Shown here in pieces: positions 52,524 through 61,032 of a DNA stretch of 64,000 nt (position 1 is the stretch's first letter; each line of letters begins with the position of its first letter). Position numbers and translations under genes: made by a program. A model generated the notes under the pieces. It was not told where the DNA came from, searched no databases, and worked only from the letters and a program-made list of their open reading frames with translations. The stretch comes from Bacillota bacterium (GTDB lineage Bacteria > Bacillota > Clostridia > Christensenellales > Borkfalkiaceae): assembly GCA_003343995.1 (NCBI GenBank), contig QAKE01000045.1, positions 11,394 through 75,393 on the forward strand, read 5' to 3'.

Positions 52524-53138
52524 TTACCTCGTCACCTTTTCAAAATCGCCTGCGGGGTGCTTGCAGATCGGGCACACGAAGTCGGCGGGGAGCGTTTCCC
52601 CCTCGTATTCGTAGCCGCACACCGTGCACCGCCACACCGTTTTTCCGCCCGCCGCCTGCGGCTTGGGTTTAACGTTTTTCTGATAAAAATCGTAAGTGCA
52701 CGTCGCTTTATCGCACAAATCGACGGCGTCTATTACTTCCGCGCGGAAGAGCGTATGCGTAGAAAACTCCAACGTGTCCTTCACCTCGCAGGAAAAAAAC
52801 GCGTTGGCATAGCGGTTGTTCAGCGCGTAAATGCCGTTGGGCATTTTAAAACAGCTGTCGAACCCCGCGAATTTATCCGCGTCTCTGCCCGACTGAAAGC
52901 CGAAACGCTTGATGACGTCGAAGGTGACGTCCTCGCTCAATATCGACAAATTGAACTTGCGGGTATTTGCGATGACGTCGTGCGAATAATTCGCCTTGTT
53001 CACCGCAACGACCACCTCGAAGGGATCGGACGTGATCTGCATAAAGGTGTTGTTCACCATGCCGTTGTCCTTTTTGCCGTCGTTGGTCGTCAGCACGTAC
53101 AAGCCGTAGCCGATTTTATAAAACGCCTTTTTATCCAT
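52524..53138 (-). CDS. Flavin reductase - rubredoxin fusion (Hrb-like)
   Basis: A 204-residue protein with an FMN-binding flavin-reductase domain (about 1-150; GYGLYVLTTNDG, NNTFMQITSDPF) and a C-terminal rubredoxin (about 165-204; WRCTVCGYEYEG and FVCPICKHPAGDFE, four Cys iron ligands). The arrangement matches high-molecular-weight rubredoxin Hrb of Moorella, which passes electrons from NADH to flavodiiron proteins for NO or oxygen detoxification. No flavodiiron gene is in this window. It lies 3 bp after a TfoX-like gene. Confidence 0.9.
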   Translation of the reverse strand: MDKKAFYKIGYGLYVLTTNDGKKDNGMVNNTFMQITSDPFEVVVAVNKANYSHDVIANTRKFNLSILSEDVTFDVIKRFGFQSGRDADKFAGFDSCFKMPNGIYALNNRYANAFFSCEVKDTLEFSTHTLFRAEVIDAVDLCDKATCTYDFYQKNVKPKPQAAGGKTVWRCTVCGYEYEGETLPADFVCPICKHPAGDFEKVTR

Positions 53139-53141
53139 AAT

Positions 53142-53453
53142 TCACCTCTTTTTCCTTTTACTTTCCGGCAGTTCCGCCGAAACGGCTTTCGCCAAAGCGC
53201 ACAAAAACGCGCTGTCCTTTTCGCGCACGGCGAACATCGGCTTCGCGCCGTCATACGGCGGCAGTTTTTCCGCGTTTACGAGCGTTTTTTCGCTCCACGG
53301 GGTAATTTTGACGAAGAGCGTATCGTCGCAAACGAGCGCGAAGAGCTTCCCTTCGCAATAAAGCGCGTATTCGCCGAACATTTTTTTCGCCGTTACGCCG
53401 GCGGGCGCGAACAAAAACGCGTATAAATCGATGGTTTCGCTTTTCGTAGCCAT
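53142..53453 (-). CDS. TfoX/Sxy N-terminal domain protein
   Basis: A 103-residue single-domain protein. VTAKKMFGEYALYCEGKLFALV (cited by its ends) is the TfoX N-terminal core, and FVKITP and the basic KRKKR tail follow. The family is named after the competence regulator Sxy, but single-domain members are common in Firmicutes and have no proven role. A GAGGTG ribosome site and a consensus promoter precede it. Confidence 0.85.
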   Translation of the reverse strand: MATKSETIDLYAFLFAPAGVTAKKMFGEYALYCEGKLFALVCDDTLFVKITPWSEKTLVNAEKLPPYDGAKPMFAVREKDSAFLCALAKAVSAELPESKRKKR

Positions 53454-53469
53454 TTTTCACCTCTTTTTT

Positions 53470-53498
53470 ATCTTACCCGTAAAAGGACAAAATGTCAA
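53470..53498 (-). promoter_or_regulatory. Promoter of the tfoX-rubredoxin operon
   Basis: TTGACA (53498-53493) and TAAGAT (53475-53470) on the minus strand, 17 bp apart. Confidence 0.88.
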
Positions 53499-53510
53499 GA
53501 AGATAAACAA

Positions 53511-53540
53511 AAAACCGTCCGCTTAAACTGCGGACGGCGA
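53511..53540 (-). terminator. Terminator of rnpB
   Basis: CCGTCCGC and GCGGACGG form a hairpin; on the minus strand the tract GGTTTTTTG follows. Confidence 0.85.
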
Positions 53541-53552
53541 TAAACAAAATTT

Positions 53553-53892
53553 CCAAGTCGGTCTGTAAGCCGAGTTCTGTCGTGTACGGTCATTTATCTA
53601 GCCCCATGGTTACCCGTGGGATCGAGCGATATAAACGAAACGGCCAAGCGAGCAGCCTGAAAGGCCGTTTCCCAATCTTGCATCGGGCGGGGTTTACATG
53701 GCTTTCTCCGTCGCCGGAGAAACGGTGAGCTCTTACCTCGCCTTTCCACCCTTACAAACCGAAGTTTGCGGTATATTTCTGTTGCACTTTCCTTAAAGTC
53801 GCCTCCACAGGGATTTCTCCTGCGCCCTGCTCTGTGATGCTCGGACTTTCCTCATGGGCGTTTCCGCCCCCGCGACCGTATAACCGACTTGG
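53553..53892 (-). ncRNA. rnpB: RNase P RNA, type A
   Basis: On the minus strand the 340-nt RNA opens with CCAAGTCGG and closes with CCGACTTGG, the P1 helix. It carries the conserved 5' GAGGAAAGTCCGAGC and the 3' block ACAGAACTCGGCTTACAGACC. Internal GGTAAGAGCTCACC and the GGGTAAACCCC-like region support the catalytic core. A TTTACA/TAATAT promoter lies upstream and a terminator downstream. Confidence 0.97.
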
Positions 53893-53898
53893 AATTTT

Positions 53899-53927
53899 AT
53901 ATTACCTTATTTTTGCCGTTTTGTAAA
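53899..53927 (-). promoter_or_regulatory. Promoter of rnpB
   Basis: TTTACA (53927-53922) and TAATAT (53904-53899) on the minus strand, 17 bp apart, seven bases before the RNase P RNA. Confidence 0.78.
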
Positions 53928-53933
53928 GCCTTT

Positions 53934-54905
53934 TTACAATAAATGCGCCAAAAGCGCGGCATAATCTTGCTGCGACAAGTATTTTAAGGGGATATCGAAG
54001 GCGGTCATCGCGCCGCTTTTCCCTTCGTCGGAAAGGCGCGCCGCCGCGCGGGCGTACGCCGTAAGCACGCTGGCGGTAAATTCGGGGTTGGAATCGAGCT
54101 TTAAGGAAAATTCCAGCAAATGCTTGTTTTCCCCCGTCCTTCCGCTCCGCAGCACGAACCCGCCGTGCGGCAGTCCCGCGTGCTCGTTTTTCATCTCCTC
54201 TTCGGAAATGAAATGCACCGCGGTGTCGTAATCGGCGAAGTAGTTGGGCATCTGTTTGATTTCCCGCTCCACCCGCGCGGCGTCCGCGCCCTCTTCGAGC
54301 ACCACGTAACATTCGCGCAGATGCTTTTCCCGCGTGGAAAGCTCGGGCATTTCGCCGTTCTTCACCCGTTCCACCGCCTTTTCGACGGGAACGGTATACT
54401 GCCGCGCGTCCTTTACGCCGGCAACGCGGCGGATGGCGTCGCTGTGCCCCTGCGAAACGCCCCTGCCCCAAAAGGTGTAATCCTTGCCGTCGGGCAGCAC
54501 CGAGCCGAAGAGCAGGCGGGCGACGGAAAACAAACCGGGGTCCCACCCCACGCTGATCACGCCGATTTTGCCGCCTTCCTTCGCCGCCGCGTCCACCGCC
54601 GCGAAGTGCTCCGGAATTTTCGCGTGGGTGTCGAAGCTGTCCACCACGTTGAACATTTTCACATATTTTACCGTCTGTTCGGGCAAATCGGTCGCCGAAC
54701 CGCCGCAAAGCACCATAACGTCCGCTTTGCCGACGAAATTTTTCAATTCCTCCGTCGAATACGCATTCGCGCCCGAAAGGGTTTTCAGCGTTTCGGGACT
54801 GCGGCGAGTGAACACGCCGACGAGTTCCATGTCCGCCGCGGCGTTCACCGCCTTTTCCACGCCTTTTCCGAGGTTGCCGTATCCGATGATTCCTACTTTG
54901 ATCAT
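53934..54905 (-). CDS. ddh: meso-Diaminopimelate dehydrogenase
   Basis: Ddh makes meso-diaminopimelate in one step from tetrahydrodipicolinate, ammonia and NADPH, for peptidoglycan and lysine. The 323-residue protein has the Rossmann motif VGIIGYGNLGKGVEKAV (4-20), VLCGGSATDLPEQ, DSFDTHAKIPEHF (about 93-105), SVGWDPGLFSVARLLF (about 118-133) and GRGVSQGHSDAIRR (about 146-159), all family hallmarks. GGGAG lies nine bases before the ATG. Confidence 0.94.
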   Translation of the reverse strand: MIKVGIIGYGNLGKGVEKAVNAAADMELVGVFTRRSPETLKTLSGANAYSTEELKNFVGKADVMVLCGGSATDLPEQTVKYVKMFNVVDSFDTHAKIPEHFAAVDAAAKEGGKIGVISVGWDPGLFSVARLLFGSVLPDGKDYTFWGRGVSQGHSDAIRRVAGVKDARQYTVPVEKAVERVKNGEMPELSTREKHLRECYVVLEEGADAARVEREIKQMPNYFADYDTAVHFISEEEMKNEHAGLPHGGFVLRSGRTGENKHLLEFSLKLDSNPEFTASVLTAYARAAARLSDEGKSGAMTAFDIPLKYLSQQDYAALLAHLL

Positions 54906-55108
54906 GACGATTTTCTCCCGTCGTTTTTTTCTTTCATTGTACTATAATTTTTTCGTTTTGTCGCGCGGTTTTTCAAAAAAAATCGTTATAGTTGCTATTA
55001 TTAAATTTTATTGTTCCATTTTCCCTTTAAAAAAGACAATATCTTTCAATTTTTTTCCGCGCCGCAACGCTATAATCGGTTTAACGATTTCAATGGAGTA
55101 AACCGTAT

Positions 55109-57379
55109 ATGCACGCGAAAAAAATCTTAAAAAAGGCAGATGTAGCCGCGTTCGGCAAATATCTTGCGGCATTCGCCGCGATGACGCTCTTCGGAGGCGC
55201 CTCCCCAACGCCGCTGCCGTTGCAGCTGCCGCTCTTCGCCGCGCTCCTTTACGTGGGCTTTTCCCCCGTCGTCACGCCGGCGCTGTTCATTCTGTCGTTT
55301 GTGCTCACCGCGGGGGAACTGCTCGCGCCCATGGCGATCGGCGGCGCGTTTTTAACGGCGGTGTTTTTCATCTACCGCGCGGCGGGCGCGAAGCCGAAAC
55401 TCGAACTCGTTTTATACGTTTCCGCCGCCCTCATCCCCTATTATCTCATGAACGGCGCGCACCTTTACGTAAAGATCGCCGCGGGCGTTTCGACGGCGGT
55501 TTTCACCGCCGTCTGCATCCCCGCCTTAAAAAGCGCGCTTTTTAAACGGCTGAAATACAAGAGCGACTTCGAAGAAATCGCCGCGCTCGCCATCTGCACG
55601 GCGGTGCTCGGCGTGGGCGTGCACAATCTTCTGCACCCCGCCGTGTGGAAAATTCTGGCGATCTTCGTCATTTTGGGCGCGACGCACCTTTACGCCGTCG
55701 GCGTTTCCACCACGATCGCCGCGCTGCTCGGCACGTCCGCCGCGATTTATTACGGCGACTTGAGCTATATCGGGCTGTACGTGTTCCTCGCCCTCGCCGC
55801 GCTGTCCCTTTCGGGCGTTTCGCGCTATCTTTCCGCCGCCGTGGTGCCGCTTGCCGACTTTGCCGCCGTCAGCTTGTTCCACATTGCGCCCTACGGCGTG
55901 GCGGACGCGCTCTTCGCCGTCGGCGGCGCGCTGATCTTCTGCGTATTCCCCACGAAATTTTTAACGGAGCTGAAGGAAAAGCTCTATCTCTTCCGCGAAA
56001 AACAGCTGATCCGCCAGACGGTCAACCGAAACCGTTCCATCCTGTCCAACCGCCTGTACGAGCTTTCCGGTGTGTTTTTGGAAATCGGCAAGGTACTCAC
56101 CGACCTGAAACGCTCCGGTCCCGACGAAAGCGTGACGAAAAAGCATCTTTTAGAGGAGATATACTCCTCCGTGTGCGCGGAATGCGACAACCGCGCGCGG
56201 TGCAAGGCGAAAAAAGTCCCCTCCGAAATCGCCCTCGACAAGCTGCTCAACATCGGCATGGCGAAGGGAAAGGTTTCCTTTATCGATATGCCGCGGGAGA
56301 TCTCCGACAACTGCATCCGCGCCAACAACATGCTCTTTTGCGTAAACAAGATGCTGGCGGAATACCGCGGGCATCTGGTGGACGAACTGAATTACGACAA
56401 GAGCAGACAGCTCATCGCGGGGCAGGCGCTGGGCATTGCGGAGATATTAAAGGGGCTTGCCTTTGAAACGGGGCAGACGCTCAAATACCGCAACAACCTC
56501 GAACGCAAGCTGTCCTCCGCGCTGAAAAAGGGCGGAGTGATCGCCGACGAGGTGATGATCTACGGCGACGGGGCGAACGTGAACGTCAGCCTGATCCTCT
56601 GCGGGGAGGAACTGCCCGTTTCCAAATTGGAGCGCATCGCGAGCGCGGCGCTGTCGTGCTCCATGCGGGTGGCGGAACGCGCGCTGGTGCAGGAGGATAA
56701 AATTTACGTTATGCTCTGCGTCGGTTCGCGTTACGACGCGGTGTTCGGCGTCGCCTCCGCCAAAAAGGACGGCAGCGCGAAGTGCGGCGACACCCACTGC
56801 GTGGAGCGGCTCGACGGGGATAAATTCCTCATCGCCCTTTCCGACGGCATGGGCAGCGGCGAATACGCGGAAACCATTTCCGACGCGTCGCTTTCCTTGA
56901 TCGAAAGTTTTTACAAGGCGGGCATGAGCAGTCCGCTCATCATGAACACCGTGAACAAACTGCTCGCCGTGAACACCGAGGATTCCTTCGCCGCCCTCGA
57001 CGTGTGCGTGTTCGACCTCAACACGCTGGCGGCGGATTTTATCAAATTCGGCGCGCCCTACGGCTTTATACTGACGGCGGACGGCATCAAAATCGTGGAA
57101 GGCTCCTCCCTGCCGATGGGAATTTTAGACGATCTGGCGCCGAGTATCACCAGCGACACGCTCCGCGGCGACGACGTGCTTTTGTTCGTGACCGACGGCG
57201 TGAGCGACGCCTTCGGCAACGCCTCCTCCATCATCGACTTTTTGCAAAAACAGCCGGCGAAAAACCCGCAGACGCTGGCAAACGACGTACTCGGCGAGGC
57301 GCTGCGCATTTCCGGCGGGGAAAAGGCAGACGACATGACCTGCCTTGCCGTGCGGGTATTTGAAAAAAAGACGGCGTAA
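55109..57379 (+). CDS. spoIIE: Stage II sporulation protein E
   Basis: SpoIIE dephosphorylates SpoIIAA to release sigma-F in the forespore and assists asymmetric septation. The 756-residue protein has about ten N-terminal membrane helices (about 15-290), a central regulatory region with a Cys cluster CAECDNRARCKAKK (about 352-366), and a C-terminal PP2C-type phosphatase. The metal-binding ALSDGMGSGEYAE has its Asp at about 579, and LFVTDGVSDAFGN follows. It is somewhat shorter than the B. subtilis protein (827). The ribosome site GGAG is 11 bases before the ATG, slightly long. Confidence 0.95.
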   Translation: MHAKKILKKADVAAFGKYLAAFAAMTLFGGASPTPLPLQLPLFAALLYVGFSPVVTPALFILSFVLTAGELLAPMAIGGAFLTAVFFIYRAAGAKPKLELVLYVSAALIPYYLMNGAHLYVKIAAGVSTAVFTAVCIPALKSALFKRLKYKSDFEEIAALAICTAVLGVGVHNLLHPAVWKILAIFVILGATHLYAVGVSTTIAALLGTSAAIYYGDLSYIGLYVFLALAALSLSGVSRYLSAAVVPLADFAAVSLFHIAPYGVADALFAVGGALIFCVFPTKFLTELKEKLYLFREKQLIRQTVNRNRSILSNRLYELSGVFLEIGKVLTDLKRSGPDESVTKKHLLEEIYSSVCAECDNRARCKAKKVPSEIALDKLLNIGMAKGKVSFIDMPREISDNCIRANNMLFCVNKMLAEYRGHLVDELNYDKSRQLIAGQALGIAEILKGLAFETGQTLKYRNNLERKLSSALKKGGVIADEVMIYGDGANVNVSLILCGEELPVSKLERIASAALSCSMRVAERALVQEDKIYVMLCVGSRYDAVFGVASAKKDGSAKCGDTHCVERLDGDKFLIALSDGMGSGEYAETISDASLSLIESFYKAGMSSPLIMNTVNKLLAVNTEDSFAALDVCVFDLNTLAADFIKFGAPYGFILTADGIKIVEGSSLPMGILDDLAPSITSDTLRGDDVLLFVTDGVSDAFGNASSIIDFLQKQPAKNPQTLANDVLGEALRISGGEKADDMTCLAVRVFEKKTA

Positions 57380-57436
57380 ACGCCTTCATATCACAAATTA
57401 ACGCCCCGCGCAAAAAGGGCAATCGTCATATAGAAT

Positions 57437-57473
57437 AAAAGAGCGAAGATTTTTCAATGTCTTCGCTCTTTTA
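57437..57473. terminator. Terminator after spoIIE
   Basis: AAAAGAGCGAAGA and TCTTCGCTCTTTT form a hairpin with T residues on the 3' side in either direction. Confidence 0.82.
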
Positions 57474-57518
57474 TCGCTCGAAAAATTTTGATTCAACGCA
57501 TTGTTGTCCACGCCGTTC

Positions 57519-57657
57519 CGTCATTGCGAGGAACGAAGCAATCCAGATGCAACACCATTCGATAAGACTGAATATAGATCTTCCCATATCGGATTCATCG
57601 TTACAATTCAATTTTACTCTTCTGGATTGCTTCGTTGCTTCGCTCCTCGCAATGACG
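57519..57657. repeat. Dispersed inverted-repeat element (CGTCATTGCGAGG type)
   Basis: The left arm (57519-57547, CGTCATTGCGAGGAACGAAG...) and right arm (57621-57657, ending ...CTCCTCGCAATGACG) are inverted copies. The right arm is longer by the 8-base unit GCGAAGCA. Between them lie about 70 AT-rich bases. This palindromic family occurs in many unrelated bacterial genomes and looks like a non-autonomous mobile element. The rest of the 57380-57782 gap shows no gene. Confidence 0.88.
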
Positions 57658-57782
57658 AGAGAGTACTACGCTTAAAATTACCGTTTATCTTTTGGAAAAA
57701 GTAACATAACTGAACGCGCTTATCTTGCAAGACAATGCGCTGTTTTATCGTAAAAACTCCGCCCATTCGCGGGGCTTGCTTT

Positions 57783-59909
57783 TTAACGACGGTTTTCCAG
57801 CGTTTTTTTCATCTCGTTTAATTGCAGATATTTTTCCGCAAGGTTTCTGTCGGTATAAAAATAATGGTTGGACGCCTCGAACCCGATATACGCGTCCCCG
57901 CGCTGCAGCCGCAGCAGTTCGAGCACCGCCGATCGCTCCTCGTCGATAAGCATAGCGATTTTTTCCCGATTGCCCGCGATGTCCCGCTTGCAATGGGAAA
58001 ATTCCGTTTGCAATCGATCGGCTTTGAAGTGAAGATACGCCGCCCGCGCGTACCGCGCGAGCCGCTCCGCTTCCTCCTGACGGACTTCTTCCAGCAAAGC
58101 GAGCCCTTTCTCCCAGCCGCGGAGCAGTTCGTCCAACAGCGCAATATACGTTTCGTAGGGATAGGGCAAGGTCCACATTTCGTAATCGTCGAAGGAAAAG
58201 CCGACCATCGCGGAGGTTTTCTCCTCCGGCGACAAACTCCATAAATTCGCCGCGCCGATATTTTTGGGCGCATGATAAAGGGAGCCGAGGGAAATCGGGT
58301 AATGCTTGAAGGCGGCGCAAAAATGCCGAACCGCTTCCCGCACCCTTGCCCCCTCCTTTCCGAAGGTCTTTTCGTACCATTCCGACAGGGAAAAATCCCC
58401 GCCCTTTTCCGAAAAATCCCGCACCAAATCCAAATTCACAGAAGGATACCCGCCGAGCGTCCAAGACAGCATGTAATCGTAAACGCCGATTTTTTCGAGG
58501 TTTTTCAGATGCTCGTACACCAAATCGAAAATCGGCAGATAGGGAACGGCGGAGCACTCCCAGCTGTTGTTCACCTGAATTTTCGCATAAATTTTATGCC
58601 CGCCGAGCCGCGCCCGCTCCAAGGAGATCTGCGCGAGCCTGCTCGGTCCGATGTCCGCGACGGAATACTCCGTCAGCTCGGTCTTTACCCCGCCCTTTTC
58701 GATCGGCAGACCGTATTCGCTCACGCACATCACCGATATTTCCTTATCGAGCAGATCGACGCCGCGCAGCGTCTGCTCTTCCGTCCACCCCATCAGCGCC
58801 GACCAGCCCCATAAATTGGCGATGACCTCGATATCCGCGCCGCTGTCTTTTACCGCCGCGGCGATGATATTGTTCATTTCAGCCGCGAGCTCCTCCGCGG
58901 GAATATCCTTGCACCGCGGGCAGTTTCGCACCTGCTGGGAATTGCAGTGCGTCAGATACTCCGACATGGTGATGGTGATGATGCCGCCGAGCCCCCCGAC
59001 GTCGGAAACGAGATCCTTGACGGCGTTATATAAATATCGCTTCGTCTCCTTTCTGCTCGAACAAAGGGCGGCGAGGTCGCCGTCGCGCTGCCCCGCCAGC
59101 TCCTCGCGCCCCGCGAACGAGGCGATATCCAGACTGCGCGGCTCGTTGAAATAGAGATAAATCTTTATGCCGAAGCGCGCCGCGCGAACGATCAGCTCTT
59201 TTAAAATACGGCGGTTTTCGCGGTAACGCGCGCTGAGCGACGGCTTGAACGGATAGGGCGAAAGCGCCGATAAAACGCCGTGCATCCACAGCCCGTTGAC
59301 GCCCTTCGCCGCATATTCGCCGAGCAGATTATCGGATAAATATTCCTCCGACGGCAACGCGAAACAGTTGCCGCAGGGCGTTAAATAGCCGTGCACGATG
59401 CGCGTTTTTTCGTCCCTTAAGCAGGGCGGCGATTTCGGTTCCTTTGTAAAAAACCGAAAATAACTGCCTTTTTCCTGCAAAAGCGGCGCGATTTCGGCGG
59501 CGAGCGCCCGCGTTTTTTCCTCCTGCTCCCGATCGAGCGGCGCGTAACTCACCCGCGCGCACTCCGGCTTGTATCTGCCGAGCTTTACCGAAAGAAAATC
59601 CTCTTCCTTCAAGATAAACGCCAAGCGTTCCTCGTCGCACTCCAAAAGTTCGGCGATCTGTTCGTAAGGCAGCAGATACCAATTGTTGCGAATGACGGTG
59701 ATATAGCCCTTTTCCGTCCAGTTTTTATCGTACGGAAAGGGCGGCAAGCCCAACCGCGCCGCCTCGCGCGCGACGGTTTCCTCGTCGCAAGAAAGAACGG
59801 CAGCCAGCGCGGACGGGGCGGCGTATCCGTAGTTTCTGAACAGCACCGCCTGCCAGACGGTGGGAAAAACGTTATCTTGCAATTTTACTTTTTTGACAGA
59901 AGGCAGCAT
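57783..59909 (-). CDS. Glycosidase-like protein of uncertain family
   Basis: A 708-residue cytoplasmic protein (no signal peptide). The first 110 residues look helical. The middle reads as a TIM barrel: KGVNGLWMHGVLSAL (about 199-213), FGIKIYLYFNEPRSL (about 241-255), GGIITITMSEYLTHC (about 302-316; possible acidic catalytic residue), VIANLWGW and KIYAKIQVNNSWECS (about 438-452). The C-terminal 200 residues are helical and rich in Glu and Arg. The barrel strands recall glycoside hydrolase family 20/84-type proteins but I cannot assign one. GGGGGAGG precedes the ATG. It lies next to an AraC regulator. Confidence 0.55.
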   Translation of the reverse strand: MLPSVKKVKLQDNVFPTVWQAVLFRNYGYAAPSALAAVLSCDEETVAREAARLGLPPFPYDKNWTEKGYITVIRNNWYLLPYEQIAELLECDEERLAFILKEEDFLSVKLGRYKPECARVSYAPLDREQEEKTRALAAEIAPLLQEKGSYFRFFTKEPKSPPCLRDEKTRIVHGYLTPCGNCFALPSEEYLSDNLLGEYAAKGVNGLWMHGVLSALSPYPFKPSLSARYRENRRILKELIVRAARFGIKIYLYFNEPRSLDIASFAGREELAGQRDGDLAALCSSRKETKRYLYNAVKDLVSDVGGLGGIITITMSEYLTHCNSQQVRNCPRCKDIPAEELAAEMNNIIAAAVKDSGADIEVIANLWGWSALMGWTEEQTLRGVDLLDKEISVMCVSEYGLPIEKGGVKTELTEYSVADIGPSRLAQISLERARLGGHKIYAKIQVNNSWECSAVPYLPIFDLVYEHLKNLEKIGVYDYMLSWTLGGYPSVNLDLVRDFSEKGGDFSLSEWYEKTFGKEGARVREAVRHFCAAFKHYPISLGSLYHAPKNIGAANLWSLSPEEKTSAMVGFSFDDYEMWTLPYPYETYIALLDELLRGWEKGLALLEEVRQEEAERLARYARAAYLHFKADRLQTEFSHCKRDIAGNREKIAMLIDEERSAVLELLRLQRGDAYIGFEASNHYFYTDRNLAEKYLQLNEMKKTLENRR

Positions 59910-60054
59910 TTTCCTCCCCCTTATGCGTTTTTATTGTATTATATCACGCGCGTTTTGCCGTGTATTTAGAAAATCGTAAACAGAATTTGCGATATCGGCA
60001 ATGCCCTTGCAAAGTTTTATCCGAACTTCGGGGTACGTTTCAAAACCGCCTTTT

Positions 60055-60903
60055 TCATTTCCGTTTGAAGGTTTCCGGATTCTTCCCGAAATATTCCTTG
60101 AACGCGCGGCTGAAATTATAGATCGACGAATACGAAAGGGTTTCCGCAGCCTCGGTAACCGACGCGCCCTCCGTCAGCAAGTGTCTTGCATATTCCATTT
60201 TCTTGCCCAAAAGATAGGTTTTTAAGCTCTTTCCCGTCACGTCGGAAAACACCTTCGATAAATACGGATAGGAATATCCGTACTGCGCGGAAAGTTCCGT
60301 AAGCGTGTTCAGCGTTAAAAAGCGCTCGTCGATATACGCGCGGAGCGCCAGCGCGATCTGTTTTTTATCGTTGATTTCCAGCGCGCGGTTCTTCTCTTCC
60401 CCGCGATACAACCCGACGACGATCTGCCCCAAAAGGCAGTCGAGCAAATCGGCGTTCACCTCCGCGGACATAAATTCCGAAATGATTTTGCCGCTGAGAT
60501 CGATGATTTCCCTGCTCTGCAACGCCTTTCGCGGCAAAACGTTTCGGGCGTTGATCCCCGCAAGGTATTTTTTGAACTTGGAGTTTTCGCGGATGTCGAA
60601 GGCGAAATACTGATAGCGGAAGGTGTTTTTCGCAGAGATTTGATGAAGCTCGTTTTTCAACGACACGTAGATGTCGTTTTTCTTCAGCTCGGTGCCCGCG
60701 CCGTCGGCGTAAAAATACGCGGAATTATAGAGGATGATGCTCAGCTCTATATCGAAATACTGTTCGTGCGCGCCGATGTCCAGCCCGTTGTAATAATACC
60801 CGTCCCCCACCTGATAGAGCAGAAAGTTTTCCGTTTCCACGGGGGTGGAGCGTTCGTTGAACGCCGTATAGTAATTCTTTTCGAATATGATTTTTCTTTC
60901 CAT
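60055..60903 (-). CDS. AraC-family transcriptional regulator
   Basis: A 282-residue AraC protein with an N-terminal sensor (about 20-110) and two HTH units (LNTLTELSAQYGYSYPYLSKVF and VTEAAETLSYSSIYNFSRAF) ending GKNPETFKRK. It is divergent from the alpha/alpha-barrel gene and upstream of the glycosidase-like gene, so it presumably controls both. Its -10 box is only six bases from the ATG and no Shine-Dalgarno sequence is present, so translation is predicted to be leaderless. Confidence 0.92.
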   Translation of the reverse strand: MERKIIFEKNYYTAFNERSTPVETENFLLYQVGDGYYYNGLDIGAHEQYFDIELSIILYNSAYFYADGAGTELKKNDIYVSLKNELHQISAKNTFRYQYFAFDIRENSKFKKYLAGINARNVLPRKALQSREIIDLSGKIISEFMSAEVNADLLDCLLGQIVVGLYRGEEKNRALEINDKKQIALALRAYIDERFLTLNTLTELSAQYGYSYPYLSKVFSDVTGKSLKTYLLGKKMEYARHLLTEGASVTEAAETLSYSSIYNFSRAFKEYFGKNPETFKRK

Positions 60904-60909
60904 GCTTTC

Positions 60910-60938
60910 ATGGTAACCGAGCAGGCATGTTTTGTCAA
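60910..60938 (-). promoter_or_regulatory. Leaderless-type promoter of AraC
   Basis: TTGACA (60938-60933) and TACCAT (60915-60910) on the minus strand, 17 bp apart; the ATG follows six bases after the -10 box. Confidence 0.65.
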
Positions 60939-60984
60939 TAGTTTTTGCGTTAAAAATTGATAAATAAGGGGTAAAGTTATGATA

Positions 60985-61013
60985 TTTACTCCGCCGCCCC
61001 GAAATGCTAAGAT
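60985..61013 (+). promoter_or_regulatory. Promoter of the alpha/alpha-barrel gene
   Basis: TTTACT (60985-60990), 17 bp, TAAGAT (61008-61013), with GGGAGG and the ATG at 61033 immediately after. The -35 box is weak, as expected for an activator-dependent promoter. Confidence 0.55.
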
Positions 61014-61032
61014 AATACGCGGGAGGAACGAT

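Noticed and set aside
57457..57704. Two overlapping plus-strand frames of 67-72 codons
   Set aside because: They are translations of the CGTCATTGCGAGG inverted repeat (VIARNEAIQ and DCFVASLLAMT), a well-known annotation artefact.
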